Notes under the pieces: generated by a model
Seen by the model: the letters and a program-made list of their open reading frames with translations, nothing else
Database searches by the model: none
Told to the model about the DNA's origin: nothing
Made by a program: the position numbers and the translations under genes
DNA from: Acidobacteriota bacterium
GTDB taxonomy: Bacteria > Acidobacteriota > Terriglobia > Terriglobales > SCQP01
Length of the DNA: 64,000 nt
NCBI GenBank assembly: GCA_021818955.1
Contig: JAKASR010000005.1
Location: 94,227-158,226 of the forward strand
Direction of reading: 5' to 3'
Shown: piece by piece, positions 25,587-35,616 of the stretch
How the letters are laid out: each line of letters opens with the position of its first letter
How positions within the stretch are numbered: the first letter of the stretch is position 1

Positions 25587-25616
25587 AGTAAGGTTGCGCG
25601 ACTCCAGTTCACGCAT

Positions 25617-27254
25617 TCATGCCTGCGCGGATTCCGCCGCGGGAGCCAGCGGCAGTTGCAATACCAGGGCAGCGCCGCCGCCAGGCGCCGATTCAGCCCA
25701 AATTTTTCCGCCGTGCGCTTCGATCATGACATACGCAGTGGCCAGACCCAAACCCGTGCCGCCGCTAAATTCGGAGTGAAAGGGCTCGAAGATGCGCTCC
25801 ATCTGGTCGGGGCGCAGCCCGCAGCCGTTATCGCGGAATTCCAGCCGCACGCCGGCCGCCGAAGGCTGGGCTTCCACCCGCAGGCGGGCTTCGCCGGGCG
25901 GCCGCCCGGCGAGCGCCTTGGCGGCGTTATCGCACAGATTCCAGATGACCTGGCGAAGGCGGTCCCCGTCGGCTTCGACCCAGATGGGCCGGGGCCCCAA
26001 CTCCGATTCAATCCGAAACCGGGCGCCGGGGCGATGGCCGGCAAGTTGCAGCACCTCGATGATGAGCTGGCGCAGGTCAAGGCGCTGGCGGCGAATTTCC
26101 GGCTCGCGGGCGAAGTGCAGAAATTCGGTCACAATACGGTTCAAGCGCTCCGATTCCCGCGAGACGATGCCGGCCAACTGGCGTTGTTCATCATCGAGCG
26201 GAGCATAACGGGCCAGCAATTGCACCGCGCCGGAGAGCGACGCCAGCGGATTGCGGATTTCGTGCGCCAAGCCGGCGGCCATGCGTCCCAGGGCCTGCAT
26301 GCGCTCGCGCGCGCGCGCTTCGCGCTCCAGTCGCCGCAATACCGTCAGGTCCTGAAAGCTATAAACGTAGCCGATCGCGCTGCCGTTTTCCTGCAAGGCA
26401 TCCATCTTCAAGCCCAGCAAGCGTTCGCCTTCCGGGCCGGCGAGCGTCATTTCCTGACGCAGGCCCGGCGTAGTGGGGGCTTCGGGCCCGAACAATCGAT
26501 GGATATCATCGCCAACCTGGACCGTGCGGCGCAAGATCTGCTCGGCGGCGGGGTTGACGAAGTAAACTTTGCCGGCCAGATCGGTGCTGATCAGGCCGCC
26601 GGTCATGGAGCGCATGATGTTGGAATTCAGCGCGCGCAGCGTGGCCAGGATGGCGGTCTGCTGGCGCAGCGCGGCGCCGGTTTCGCTCAGCCGCGCCGAC
26701 ATCGATCCGGCCAGATAGGCGGTGGCCAGCAGCGCCAGCGTCTCGAGCCCCAGCGCCAGCAGCGCCACGTGTATGTCCAGGGCCTCCGGCCAGATCATCG
26801 GCAGGCGATGCCAATAGACCAGCACCGTAACCAGCGCCAGCGCCAGGAGCGAAGCGGCGGCCAGCAGAAAGACCTCTTTTCGGCCCAGCACCAAGGCGCT
26901 GGCGATCACCAGCAGCGCATACAAGCCGACAAACAAGCTATCCGGCCCGCCGGTGGCGTAGATCACGCTGGTGAGCAGAGCGGCGTCCAGCAGCAGCGCC
27001 CAGCCTTCGGCATAGCGAGCTTGCAGAATTTTCAAGCGGGCGGGCAGCGGCAGGCGCCAATGCGCGCGCGCGGCCAGCCATTCCAGGCCGGCCCACAATA
27101 GCCATAACGCCAGCAGGCTCCAGAACAGCCGATCACGGCGATGCAACAGGCTCCAGCCGTTCCAACTCAACTGGACGGCGATGATCAGGCCGAGCAGAAC
27201 CAGCCGGGCATCACTGAGCCATGGGCGCCAATTTCTTGTCGGACCTTCGGGCAT
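25617..27254 (-). CDS. Sensor histidine kinase, PilS-like
   Basis: A 545-aa kinase. The N-terminal ~190 residues hold about six membrane helices, then a PAS domain (MRSMTGGLISTDLAGKVYFVNPAA). The HisKA box is AAGLAHEIRNPLASLSG with the phospho-His, and the HATPase domain has the N-box NLCDNAAKAL and G boxes (DNGCGL, GGTGLGL). It should phosphorylate the regulator encoded immediately downstream. Multi-helix membrane sensor plus PAS is the PilS layout. No pilin genes are in the window, so a role in pilus control remains inference. Confidence 0.9.
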   Translation of the reverse strand: MPEGPTRNWRPWLSDARLVLLGLIIAVQLSWNGWSLLHRRDRLFWSLLALWLLWAGLEWLAARAHWRLPLPARLKILQARYAEGWALLLDAALLTSVIYATGGPDSLFVGLYALLVIASALVLGRKEVFLLAAASLLALALVTVLVYWHRLPMIWPEALDIHVALLALGLETLALLATAYLAGSMSARLSETGAALRQQTAILATLRALNSNIMRSMTGGLISTDLAGKVYFVNPAAEQILRRTVQVGDDIHRLFGPEAPTTPGLRQEMTLAGPEGERLLGLKMDALQENGSAIGYVYSFQDLTVLRRLEREARARERMQALGRMAAGLAHEIRNPLASLSGAVQLLARYAPLDDEQRQLAGIVSRESERLNRIVTEFLHFAREPEIRRQRLDLRQLIIEVLQLAGHRPGARFRIESELGPRPIWVEADGDRLRQVIWNLCDNAAKALAGRPPGEARLRVEAQPSAAGVRLEFRDNGCGLRPDQMERIFEPFHSEFSGGTGLGLATAYVMIEAHGGKIWAESAPGGGAALVLQLPLAPAAESAQA

Positions 27255-27263
27255 GGCGAGCTA

Positions 27264-28529
27264 TTACCGATGCGGCGCGGACGAAGACTTGGCTGGCAAG
27301 GGCGGCAAAGGACGGCACAAGCCGCATTGCGGGCCGCGCATTTTCCGCCGCAGCGCCAGGCGGCCCGTGTCCTTGCGGGAGGGCTGCCGCGGCTGTTTAG
27401 CCAGCCAGGCAACCAGCGGCTCCAGATCCTTGAGCGGCACTGCGCCGGGAATGCGCTGGCCATTAATGAATAACGTCGGCGTGCTCTCGACTCCGACCTG
27501 CTCGCCATTGCGCAGCGAGGCTCCCACGGCCGCCCGCGTTGCCGGCGATTTCATGCAGGCATCATAAAGGCCGGGCTTGCTGCCGGATTCCAAGGCAAAA
27601 TCGCGAAGCCGCGCCGGAATGCCCGGCGGCACCGGCGGCAGCGCCAGCGGATTGAGCAAATTCTGCGGCAGCAAGTTGTCGAGCTGCGGCTGCGCGTCGA
27701 AGACGGCCTGCTCGAATGGCCAAAAATGGCTGGGCTTTTGCCGCGCGACGCAGGTCGCCGCCAGCGCCGCGTCCATCGCCCAGGGATGAATATGAGTCAG
27801 CGGGAACAACTTGAACACCAGCCGCACTTGCCGCGGCATCTGCTCGCGCAACCGGCGAAGCACGCCGCTTTCTTCGCGACAGTAGGGGCATTCCAGATCG
27901 CTAAACTCCACGATCGTCACCGGCGCATTGGCCGGACCGAGCGCGGGCGCGCCGCGCATCTGGATTTTGCGGCGCAGCGCCGCCCAGGGGTCGCCGTTCA
28001 AGGGATCTTTTTCGCCGCTCAAAATGCTGCGGCCATCGCGCGTCACCCAAAACACCTGAGCCGCCGGAACTTTCGCCGCAATCCTGCGGATGCCGCTGGA
28101 ATCGGGCGGCCCGATTTTTTGGATCGAGACCGGCCCCTTGGGATACGTTTTGCGCAAAAACGCCAGCACCCGGGCGCGAATCTGGCGCCGGGTGGCGGGA
28201 CGGGCGGGCGCGCCGGCGGGCAGCAGGGGCGAGCGCTTGCCATTGAGAATATGCCGTCCATCCACGGTCACCCAATATTTGCGCCGCGCGTGCTGCGTCC
28301 CGCGGGAAAAAAGCACGGTCATGCGGCGCAACTCTCCCCGCGGCGGCGCAAGCTGGACTATCTGGTAATGCCGGATTCCCTGCCAGGCATACACCCGAGT
28401 CAGGAAGGCCATGGCGTTGCGGCGAATGGCGGCCGCGGAAGCGTCCGGCATCGCGGCCCGCGCGCCTGGCGCGCATAACAGCGCCGCCAGGGCGGCGGGA
28501 AGGAAAAAAGAAAAGGGGAAGTTCTTCAT
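27264..28529 (-). CDS. Exported DsbA-like thioredoxin-fold protein with duplicated N-terminal module
   Basis: The product has 421 aa from the ATG at 28529 and a signal peptide (about 1-25). Two similar ~75-residue modules follow, ending in YWVTVDGRHILNGKRSPL and FWVTRDGRSILSGEKDPL; they resemble the dimerisation part of DsbC-type proteins. The catalytic thioredoxin fold has the active site DLECPYCREE and the cis-Pro segment GVESTPTLFINGQ. It probably oxidises or isomerises disulphides in exported proteins. A basic C-terminal tail holds a CGLC. Its start codon lies 5 bp from the nadE stop. Confidence 0.82.
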   Translation of the reverse strand: MKNFPFSFFLPAALAALLCAPGARAAMPDASAAAIRRNAMAFLTRVYAWQGIRHYQIVQLAPPRGELRRMTVLFSRGTQHARRKYWVTVDGRHILNGKRSPLLPAGAPARPATRRQIRARVLAFLRKTYPKGPVSIQKIGPPDSSGIRRIAAKVPAAQVFWVTRDGRSILSGEKDPLNGDPWAALRRKIQMRGAPALGPANAPVTIVEFSDLECPYCREESGVLRRLREQMPRQVRLVFKLFPLTHIHPWAMDAALAATCVARQKPSHFWPFEQAVFDAQPQLDNLLPQNLLNPLALPPVPPGIPARLRDFALESGSKPGLYDACMKSPATRAAVGASLRNGEQVGVESTPTLFINGQRIPGAVPLKDLEPLVAWLAKQPRQPSRKDTGRLALRRKMRGPQCGLCRPLPPLPAKSSSAPHR

Positions 28530-28533
28530 AGCA

Positions 28534-30258
28534 TTAACGAACGCGGTTTTCCGTGGATATTGCTTCCGCGGCAGTACTCGCGGCGGAGGACGCCGGCACG
28601 TCCTCGTATTGCTGCGCGATGGGAAAGCGGCGGCCCATGCCAAACGCTTTGCCCGACACCTTCAAGCCCGGCGCCGCCTGCTGGCGCTTGTACTCGCTGC
28701 GATCAATGCGGCGGATCAAGCCGCGCACCAGGGTGGCGTCGAGGCCGGTTTCGGCCGCGATCTGCTCGCCTGTCTTATAGTTTTCCACATAGCCGCGGAT
28801 CACGGCGTCGACCGCCTCATAGGGCGGCAAATCGTCCTGATCGGTCTGATCGAAGCGCAGTTCCGCCGAAGGCGCTTTTTCCAGTATGGTGCGGGGAATC
28901 ACTTCCTGCTCGCGATTCAAGTAATGACAGAGACGATAGACCTGGGTTTTCAGCAGATCGGAGATGACCGCCAGGCCGCCGGCCATATCGCCGTAGAGGG
29001 TGCAGTAACCGGTGGCCAGCTCGCTCTTATTGCCGGTGGAAAGCACCAGCGCGCCGGTGCGGTTGGCGAAGGCCATCAGCGTCAGCCCGCGCAGCCGGGA
29101 TTGCAAATTCTGCTCGGTAATGGCGCCGGGATCGCATTCGGGCAAACCGGCCCAATGCGGCGGCAGGCTGGCGAGCGCGGCGGCGAACATCGGCTCGATC
29201 GGCACGGTGCGCAGCTCAATGCCCAGATTGGCGGCGAGCTGAGCGGCGTCGCGCAGGCTGGCCTGGCTGGTAAAGCGGGTGGGCAAGGCCAGGCCCAGCA
29301 CCTGCTCCGGCCCGAGCGCGCGGGCGGCAATGACCGCGGTCAGCGCCGAATCCACCCCGCCACTCAAGCCGATCACCACGCGGCGAAATCCGCATTTAGC
29401 GACATAATCGCGCGTGCCTAAAACCAGCGCCTCGAGCAGCGCCCGCTCTTCTTCGGCCGGCTCCGGCTCGCGGCGGCCGCCGCCGGGCAGGTCCACCAGC
29501 AACAAGTCTTCCCGAAACGAGGCCGCGCGCGCGATCACTTCGCCGTCCGGCGCCAAGGCTTGCGAGCTGCCATCGAAGACCAACTCATCGTTGCCTCCCA
29601 CCTGGTTGACGAACAGCACCGGCACGCGATATTCCGCCGCCAGAGCCGCCAGCATCTCGCGCCGCACTTGCATCTTTCCGGTGGTATAGGGCGAGGCGGA
29701 TAGGTTGATCAGCAACGCCGCTCCTTCGTCCATCTGCTCGGCTACGGGATCGCGATTGTAGAGCAGCCGGGCATGGCGGCGCGGCCAGAACTTTTTATCG
29801 TTCCAGGCGTCTTCACAAATGGTGATTGCCAGCCGGTGGCCACGCCAATTCCAGGTCTGCTGCGATTCGGCGGGCGCGAAATTTCGAGAATCATCGAAGA
29901 CGTCGTAGGTGGGCAGCAACATCTTCTTTTGGGTGAACAAGACTTCGCCGTCGGCGAGCACCTGGGCGGAGTTGTGCACGCTTTTTCCGGTGCGGCTGTC
30001 GGCCGGCGTCAGGCAGCCGCAAATCAGCGTAATCCCAGGGACTTCGGCCGAAGCCCAGCGCAGCCAATCTTGCCCATGGGCGACAAAGTCGGGTTTTTCC
30101 GCCAGATCGCGGGGCGGATAGCCGCATATCGTCAGCTCGGGAAAAATCGCAAGCTCGGCTCCCGCCGCTTGCGCCTGGCGCGCCATCGCGGCAATCCGGG
30201 CAGCGTTGGCGGGCAACGCTCCCACGATGGGGTTCATCTGCGCGAGCGCGACTTTCAC
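28534..30258 (-). CDS. nadE: Glutamine-dependent NAD+ synthetase
   Basis: This 574-aa two-domain enzyme makes NAD+ from nicotinate adenine dinucleotide, ATP and glutamine. The N-terminal nitrilase-type glutaminase shows MKVALAQMNPIVGAL, the FPELTICGY Glu, and the active-site CEDAW Cys. The C-terminal synthetase shows the ATP-pyrophosphatase P-loop GLSGGVDSALT and later STGNKSELATGY. Length and motif order fit long NadE. It sits in a minus-strand pair with the DsbA-like gene. Confidence 0.94.
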   Translation of the reverse strand: MKVALAQMNPIVGALPANAARIAAMARQAQAAGAELAIFPELTICGYPPRDLAEKPDFVAHGQDWLRWASAEVPGITLICGCLTPADSRTGKSVHNSAQVLADGEVLFTQKKMLLPTYDVFDDSRNFAPAESQQTWNWRGHRLAITICEDAWNDKKFWPRRHARLLYNRDPVAEQMDEGAALLINLSASPYTTGKMQVRREMLAALAAEYRVPVLFVNQVGGNDELVFDGSSQALAPDGEVIARAASFREDLLLVDLPGGGRREPEPAEEERALLEALVLGTRDYVAKCGFRRVVIGLSGGVDSALTAVIAARALGPEQVLGLALPTRFTSQASLRDAAQLAANLGIELRTVPIEPMFAAALASLPPHWAGLPECDPGAITEQNLQSRLRGLTLMAFANRTGALVLSTGNKSELATGYCTLYGDMAGGLAVISDLLKTQVYRLCHYLNREQEVIPRTILEKAPSAELRFDQTDQDDLPPYEAVDAVIRGYVENYKTGEQIAAETGLDATLVRGLIRRIDRSEYKRQQAAPGLKVSGKAFGMGRRFPIAQQYEDVPASSAASTAAEAISTENRVR

Positions 30259-30376
30259 GCAGCAAGTCTAGCATGCGCGCCGGCCCGCCCGAGACGCCGC
30301 TTCATGCCGCTCCATAGGAGCTGACATTCATCCGTCATGCGGGAGGCAATTTCTCCGAAATTGCCTACGACAAAAA

Positions 30377-30404
30377 CGGCTGTCCGACCCGGCCGTTAAC
30401 GCTT
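30377..30404 (+). repeat. Dispersed repeat, right-end fragment
   Basis: CGGCTGTCCGACCCGGCCGT then TAACGCTT matches the right end of the 188-bp repeat with one change. It lies in the gap between nadE and purA, + orientation. The remaining intergenic bases 30259-30487 are AT-rich near 30440-30480, otherwise unremarkable. Confidence 0.6.
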
Positions 30405-30487
30405 TCAAAGTTTCGAACTTGCAGAAGGCACTCAAGCTTCGTTCCAAATTATCAAATTATCTATTTAATTTGTAAGCTGGCAATCCT

Positions 30488-31858
30488 TTAGCCTTTAGCC
30501 TTCACCCGCTCGACACTGGCTTTCGCCGGCGCCGTTACTCCCAGCCAGGCTTGGAGTTTGGTATGCGGCAGCCAAGCCGCTTCATTACGCTCCGGGCCGG
30601 TCGAAATCAACCCGATTTCCAGCTCCAGGCGGCTGGCCAGGAAATCCAGATAGGCGCGCGCGGCGCGGGGCAACTCCGCCCACTGCGTAACTCCCGCCGT
30701 GGATGTTTGCCACCCCGGCAAGCTTTCATAAACCGGCTCGAGTTTTTCCATCTCCGCTACCGTGGCGGGAATCTCCTCCACGGCAGATTGGCCGCGGCGA
30801 TAACCGACGCATACGGGAATTTCGGCCAGTTGGTCTAAAACATCCAGTTTAGTAATGATCAGCGATTCCATTCCATTCAGGCGGACGGCATAGCGTAATA
30901 GCGGCAAGTCGATCCAGCCGACGCGGCGAGGGCGTCCGGTCACGCTGCCAAATTCGTTGCCGCGTTCGCGCAGATGCTCCGCGATTTCGCCCTCAAGCTC
31001 GGTAGGAAACGGCCCGCCGCCCACGCGGGTCGCATAAGCCTTGCTCACGCCCACTACGCCGCTGACGCGGGTGGGACCCAAGCCGGTTCCGGTGCAACCG
31101 CCGCCGGCGGTAGTGCTGGAAGAAGTCACGAAAGGATAGGTACCGTGGTCAATATCCAGCAAGGTTCCCTGGGCGCCCTCGAGCAGGATCGAATCGCCCG
31201 CGCGCCAGGCTTGGTCCAGCAGCGCCGCGGTATCGGTGACATAGGAGCGTATGCGGCGGCTGTAATCGACATAGCGCTCGTAAATACTGCCCGCATCGAG
31301 CGGCTGCGCCTGATAGAGCGCACCGGCAATGGCGTTTTTCTCGCGCAGCGCATTCTCAATATGGGTACGCAGCAAATCGGCATCGAATAGATCCGCTATG
31401 CGCAGGCCCCTGCGCCCCATCTTGTCTTCGTAGCTTGGGCCGATACCGCGCGAAGTGGTGCCAATCTTGATTCTGCCCGGCGCGTTTTCCGCCGCCAGCT
31501 CCAGCATGCGGTGGTAAGGAAGAATGACCTGGGCGCGGTTGGAAACAAACAGCCGTCCTTCGAGTTGGACGTTCGCGGCTTCGAGCGCGTCCATTTCCTG
31601 CACCAGCGCCGCGGGATCGATCACCACGCCATTGCCGATGACGGCGCGGGCCGAGCCGCTCAAAATGCCGCAGGGAATGAGCTGAAGAATGTGTTTCCGG
31701 CCGCCGGTAATCACCGTATGCCCGGCGTTATGGCCGCCCTGATAGCGTGCGATCCAGTCGAAATGGCTCGCCAGCAGGTCAACCACCTTGCCCTTGCCTT
31801 CGTCGCCCCATTGAGCGCCGACCACGATCACACAGCGGGATGCGAGATTTCGCGACAT
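30488..31858 (-). CDS. purA: Adenylosuccinate synthetase
   Basis: A 456-aa GTP-dependent ligase converting IMP and aspartate to adenylosuccinate in AMP synthesis. The N-terminal GAQWGDEGKGK P-loop is present, with GGHNAGHT, GTTSRGIGPSYEDK, LEGAQGTLLDIDHGTYP and the C-terminal VTGRPRRVGWIDLPLLR. The ATG at 31858 is the only start giving a normal N-terminus. It is followed by the dispersed-repeat fragment and nadE. Confidence 0.96.
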   Translation of the reverse strand: MSRNLASRCVIVVGAQWGDEGKGKVVDLLASHFDWIARYQGGHNAGHTVITGGRKHILQLIPCGILSGSARAVIGNGVVIDPAALVQEMDALEAANVQLEGRLFVSNRAQVILPYHRMLELAAENAPGRIKIGTTSRGIGPSYEDKMGRRGLRIADLFDADLLRTHIENALREKNAIAGALYQAQPLDAGSIYERYVDYSRRIRSYVTDTAALLDQAWRAGDSILLEGAQGTLLDIDHGTYPFVTSSSTTAGGGCTGTGLGPTRVSGVVGVSKAYATRVGGGPFPTELEGEIAEHLRERGNEFGSVTGRPRRVGWIDLPLLRYAVRLNGMESLIITKLDVLDQLAEIPVCVGYRRGQSAVEEIPATVAEMEKLEPVYESLPGWQTSTAGVTQWAELPRAARAYLDFLASRLELEIGLISTGPERNEAAWLPHTKLQAWLGVTAPAKASVERVKAKG

Positions 31859-31967
31859 CGAATAAAGAATGGCTCCGGTTTCAGTGTACCTGCTATGACT
31901 ACCGACACACGAACCCGCCGCGCAATTCCGCGCAATGACGCGGCGGGAAGCTTGGCAAGCGAAACGA

Positions 31968-32294
31968 TTACAGATGCGAGGCGATGGTGCTCTTTAGCGC
32001 TTCTTTCGAAGTATAGCCGACGATCTGTTCCCGCACCTGGCCGTTTTTAAATAGCAGCAGCGTGGGAATTCCCTGCACGCGATATCGGCCGGGGACATCC
32101 AGATTCTCATCCACATTCAATTTACCCACTTTTAAGCGGCCGGCAAGCTCACCCGCCAGCGCCTCAACATGCGGGGCAATCATGCGGCAGGGACCGCACC
32201 AGGGCGCCCAGAAGTCCACCAGAACCGGGACAGGCGACTTCAACACTTCAGATTCAAAGCTGGCGTCCGTAAATTGCAGCACATTTTCTGCCAT
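31968..32294 (-). CDS. trxA: Thioredoxin
   Basis: From the ATG at 32294 the product is 108 aa, normal thioredoxin size. The redox site FWAPWCGPCRM and the cis-Pro GIPTLLLF are in place. It reduces cytoplasmic disulphides, for example in ribonucleotide reductase and peroxiredoxins. The longer frame upstream has no homology. It is divergent from rsmA. Confidence 0.95.
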   Translation of the reverse strand: MAENVLQFTDASFESEVLKSPVPVLVDFWAPWCGPCRMIAPHVEALAGELAGRLKVGKLNVDENLDVPGRYRVQGIPTLLLFKNGQVREQIVGYTSKEALKSTIASHL

Positions 32295-32470
32295 GGTTAA
32301 CGCAATCCTTTCTCTTCCCGTGTCCCGGGCTTTCCAGGCCGGGGTCGAGTCCACCCGTCCAGTGCCCAAATTCCTATTTTATGCGATGCGGCAAGAAAAA
32401 AAATGATACAAGCAACCACTCGCGTTGCGGCTTCTGAAAGGAAGTTGCAAACTGATTAGCTGGAAAGAAT

Positions 32471-33301
32471 ATGCCTTCCCGCCTGGGGCAGAATTTTCTC
32501 GCCTCGCCAGCATGGCGCCAACGTGTTTTGGCCGCCATCGCCGCCCAACCCGCCGACCATATTATCGAGATAGGCGGCGGACGCGGTGAACTCTCCACCG
32601 GCCTGGCGGAGAGCGGCGCCCGTTTGCTGATTGTCGAATTGGATGCCGTTTTGGCCGCCAGACTGCAGCACCGCTTTGCCGGCAACTCGCGGGTGCAAGT
32701 GCGCAACTCCGATATTCGCCGGCTGGATCTGGCCCGCGAACTCTCCGCCATGCGATCCAGCCTGGAAATGACACCGCCGGAAGCCGGGCGCAACCTGGCC
32801 GTTGGCAATTTGCCGTACTACATCACCAGCCCGATTTTGTCGCAGTTATGCCGTTATGCCCACGTTTTGAATGAGGCGGTGCTGATGATGCAGCAAGAGG
32901 TCGCCGAACGAGTCACCGCGCCGCCCGGCCGCCGCGCTTACGGACTGCTCACCGCCTGGGTCCAGGCGCATGCGCGGCCCGAGCGCTTGTTCAACCTGCC
33001 GCCAGCAGCATTCCGGCCCGCTCCTCAAGTCAACTCGACCCTGCTACGGCTGAGTTTTGCTCCCCGCTTCCAGGCCTGGCAGGTCGAAGCGGACTCATTT
33101 CACGATTTCCTGCGCGCCGCCTTTGCCGGCAAACGCAAGCGGCTGTGGAACAACCTGAAGCCGCGCTTCCCCGAACCTGGCCTCATTCAGGCCTGGCGCG
33201 AGATGGAACTGGCGCGCGAGGCGCGCGCGGAAGAATTGTCTCCCGAGCAACTGGCCGGCCTGCTGCGCCGGCTGCAGGCCGCGGCTGGAGCAGCCCCATG
33301 A
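32471..33301 (+). CDS. rsmA: 16S rRNA (A1518/A1519) dimethyltransferase
   Basis: A 276-aa SAM-dependent enzyme of the KsgA family that dimethylates two adenines at the 3' end of 16S rRNA. Motifs are LGQNFLASP (N-terminus), IIEIGGGRGELSTGL (SAM), IVELDAVLA, and the catalytic NLPYYITSPIL. GGAAAG precedes the ATG. Its stop overlaps the next gene's start (ATGA). Confidence 0.94.
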   Translation: MPSRLGQNFLASPAWRQRVLAAIAAQPADHIIEIGGGRGELSTGLAESGARLLIVELDAVLAARLQHRFAGNSRVQVRNSDIRRLDLARELSAMRSSLEMTPPEAGRNLAVGNLPYYITSPILSQLCRYAHVLNEAVLMMQQEVAERVTAPPGRRAYGLLTAWVQAHARPERLFNLPPAAFRPAPQVNSTLLRLSFAPRFQAWQVEADSFHDFLRAAFAGKRKRLWNNLKPRFPEPGLIQAWREMELAREARAEELSPEQLAGLLRRLQAAAGAAP

Positions 33302-34107
33302 AAACCGCCGGGGCCATGCGCTTCAGCGCCACCATGCTGCTGCTGAATTTAGTCCGGCCGGCCCCGGCCCAGGTGCTCTCCGCTCCGGCCGCGATGCAGC
33401 GCCTGCTGCGCGCGGCGGCGCGCAACGAACTCCGTTTTCAGGCCGCCCGCAACCGCTATACTTATCGCCGCGATTTCAGCTTTTACGAACTCTCCAATCT
33501 CCAGCACGAGCGCGGAGGCTTTTATCGCACCATCACCGACATCACCTATACCCGCCAAGGCAAGCCTATCCGCAAGCGGGTGAGCGAGATCAACGCGCTC
33601 AAATTCCTGCGGCTCGATTCCGGCGACCGTTACGATATCCGCCATATTCTGCCGCTGGTGCTGACGCCAGCGCGGCTGCAATTTTATTTCTGCCGCTATG
33701 CGGGCCGGGAAACCATTCAACTGCGCGATGCGCGGGGGCGGCCGGCGGGCCGCCTTGCGGCCGAGCGCTTTCGTATTTCGCCGCTGCAAATCTGGCCGAA
33801 GCAGCGCTATTTTCACGGCAGCGTATGGATTGACCCGCGCACCCGCGGCCTGGTCAAGATCAGCGGCCGGCCGGTGCCGGACTACCTTGTCCGCCGCGAC
33901 GGCAGCAACTGGCAGCATTTATTCGGCCATTTCACCACCTGGTTCCGGTTGCAGGATGGCCGCTGGTGGTTTCCGGCCTATAGCGCCGGCCAAGACTGGC
34001 TGGGCTTCGTTCGCTCGGGCGCGATCGAAGTCAAGGAAGTGGTGCGCTACACCCGTTACCAAGAATTTGTCGTGCGGCATCGCATTCAGATGCTGCCGCC
34101 CGGCTGA
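33298..34107 (+). CDS. Exported hypothetical protein, LolA-like
   Basis: The start at 33298 overlaps the rsmA stop, so the two are translationally coupled. 269 aa. A hydrophobic N-terminus ends near PAPAQVL (signal peptide). The body is beta-rich with many aromatic and basic residues (FYRTITDITY, RYFHGSVWIDPRTRGLVKISG, GRWWFPAY), resembling outer-membrane lipoprotein-sorting-like proteins common in Acidobacteriota. No assigned function. Confidence 0.75.
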   Translation: MKTAGAMRFSATMLLLNLVRPAPAQVLSAPAAMQRLLRAAARNELRFQAARNRYTYRRDFSFYELSNLQHERGGFYRTITDITYTRQGKPIRKRVSEINALKFLRLDSGDRYDIRHILPLVLTPARLQFYFCRYAGRETIQLRDARGRPAGRLAAERFRISPLQIWPKQRYFHGSVWIDPRTRGLVKISGRPVPDYLVRRDGSNWQHLFGHFTTWFRLQDGRWWFPAYSAGQDWLGFVRSGAIEVKEVVRYTRYQEFVVRHRIQMLPPG

Positions 34108-34116
34108 AAGCGGCGC

Positions 34117-34145
34117 CGCCGCTTTTACTACGTTGCGGCGCTAAT
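34117..34145 (+). repeat. Degenerate dispersed-repeat left end
   Basis: CCGCCGCTTTTACTacgttg then CGGCGCTAA resembles the left end of the dispersed repeat (CCGCTTTTACTTTTAGGCGC) with changes in the middle. + orientation, between two convergent genes. Confidence 0.3.
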
Positions 34146-34228
34146 CCGCCGCGGCGGACAAGGCGGAAAGCGGACGCACGGCGAAAAACTCAAGGTGGCC
34201 GCGGCCGTTACCGCCTCTCGTTATTTCT

Positions 34229-34906
34229 TTATTCTTCCATCGGCCGCAACGCCGGCGCCACGCGCAGCGGGGCGGCGGTGGCGGCAACGACAGCGGCCGG
34301 CTCGACGCCGGCCGCGATTTCGCGCAACTCCAAGCCTTCCGGCGTGATTTCAATCACGCCCAACTCGGTCATGATGGTGTGCACCACGCGCTCGCCGGTC
34401 AGCGGCAGGCGGCAGCGCGGCAGAATTTTCGGCTCGCCATTCCGGCCCGTATGTTCCATGGCCACAATCACCCGCTTGGCGCCCGCCACCAGGTCCATGG
34501 CGCCGCCCATACCCTTGATCAGCTTGCCGGGAATCATCCAGTTCGCCAAGCTGCCTTGGGCGTCCACCTCCATCGCGCCCAGCACTGCCAGATCGATATG
34601 GCCGCCGCGAATCATGGCAAAGGATTCGGCGCTGGAAAAAAACGCCGAGCCCGGCAGCGCGGTCACGGTCTCCTTCCCGGCATTAATCAAGTCGGGATCT
34701 TCATCGCCGGCATAAGGGTAGGGTCCGATGCCGAGCAAGCCATTTTCCGATTGCAGCACCACCTCCATACCCGCCGGCACGACATTGGCGACCAGCGTGG
34801 GCAGCCCGATTCCGAGATTGACGTAAAAGCCGTCGCGCAGCTCGCGCGCGGCGCGGCGCGCGATGCGGTAGCGCTTTTCCTGGTCTTTATGATCCGCGCC
34901 GGGCAT
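34229..34906 (-). CDS. scoB: 3-oxoacid CoA-transferase, subunit B
   Basis: A 225-aa beta subunit of the SCOT-type CoA transferase that moves CoA between succinyl-CoA and acetoacetate. The [11 protein letters not shown] segment and the catalytic [10 protein letters not shown] (Glu forms the CoA thioester) are clear, as is [20 protein letters not shown]. The subunit A gene lies 11 bp upstream on the same strand. Substrate could also be another 3-oxoacid. Confidence 0.9.
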   Translation of the reverse strand: MPGADHKDQEKRYRIARRAARELRDGFYVNLGIGLPTLVANVVPAGMEVVLQSENGLLGIGPYPYAGDEDPDLINAGKETVTALPGSAFFSSAESFAMIRGGHIDLAVLGAMEVDAQGSLANWMIPGKLIKGMGGAMDLVAGAKRVIVAMEHTGRNGEPKILPRCRLPLTGERVVHTIMTELGVIEITPEGLELREIAAGVEPAAVVAATAAPLRVAPALRPMEE

Positions 34907-34917
34907 CGGATTTCCTT

Positions 34918-35616
34918 TCAGCCGCGGGGGCGTGTCGTGCGGCGTTCAATGGGTTTTCTCAGCACCTCCGCGCGCACCAGGCGGTGGACATAAATGCCGG
35001 GAGTTACGATGCATTCCGCGTCCAGCTCGCCCAGTTCGCAAATTTCTTCTACTTCGGCAATCGTAATTTTAGCCGCGGTCGCCATCATGGGGTTGAAATT
35101 CCGGGCGGTTTTGCGATACACCAGATTGCCCCAGCGGTCGCCGCGCCAGGCTTTAATCAAAGCAAAATCGGCGCGCAGGGCAGTTTCCAGCAGGCAGGCG
35201 CGGCCGCCGAATTCGCGCTTCTCTTTGCCTTCCGCTACCGGCGTGCCCGCGCCGGTGGGGGTATAAAACGCGGGAATGCCGGCGCCCCCGGCGCGAATGC
35301 GCTCGGCCAGCGTGCCCTGCGGCACCAGGTCGGTTTCCAGTTGCGCGGTGCGCACCAACTCCTCGAATTTGTGGTTTTCGCCGACATAGCTGGCGGTCAT
35401 GCGCCGGATTTGTCCCGCCTCCAGCATCAGCCCGATCCCTTCTCCGTCCACGCCGCAGTTGTTGCTGATGACGTGAAGCCGGCGGCTGCCGCGCTCGACC
35501 ATCGCCCGAATCAATGATTCGGGATTGCCGCACAAGCCAAAACCGCCGATCATGATGGTCGCGCCGTCGCCAATATCGGCCACCGCGGCGGCGGCATTGG
35601 AGAAGATTTTATTCAC
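34918..35616 (-). CDS. scoA: 3-oxoacid CoA-transferase, subunit A
   Basis: A 232-aa alpha subunit with the CoA-binding [10 protein letters not shown] at the N-terminus, [12 protein letters not shown] and the [12 protein letters not shown] segment of this family. It forms the enzyme with subunit B encoded downstream. Its start overlaps the stop of the prephenate dehydrogenase gene by 4 bp, so tyrA-scoA-scoB form one operon. Confidence 0.9.
   Translation of the reverse strand: MNKIFSNAAAAVADIGDGATIMIGGFGLCGNPESLIRAMVERGSRRLHVISNNCGVDGEGIGLMLEAGQIRRMTASYVGENHKFEELVRTAQLETDLVPQGTLAERIRAGGAGIPAFYTPTGAGTPVAEGKEKREFGGRACLLETALRADFALIKAWRGDRWGNLVYRKTARNFNPMMATAAKITIAEVEEICELGELDAECIVTPGIYVHRLVRAEVLRKPIERRTTRPRG

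Noticed and set aside
24198-27101. A 967-codon open frame on the + strand
   Set aside because: It is the antisense shadow of the PilR/PilS-like genes; high GC and codon bias keep the frame open, and no domain is recognisable.
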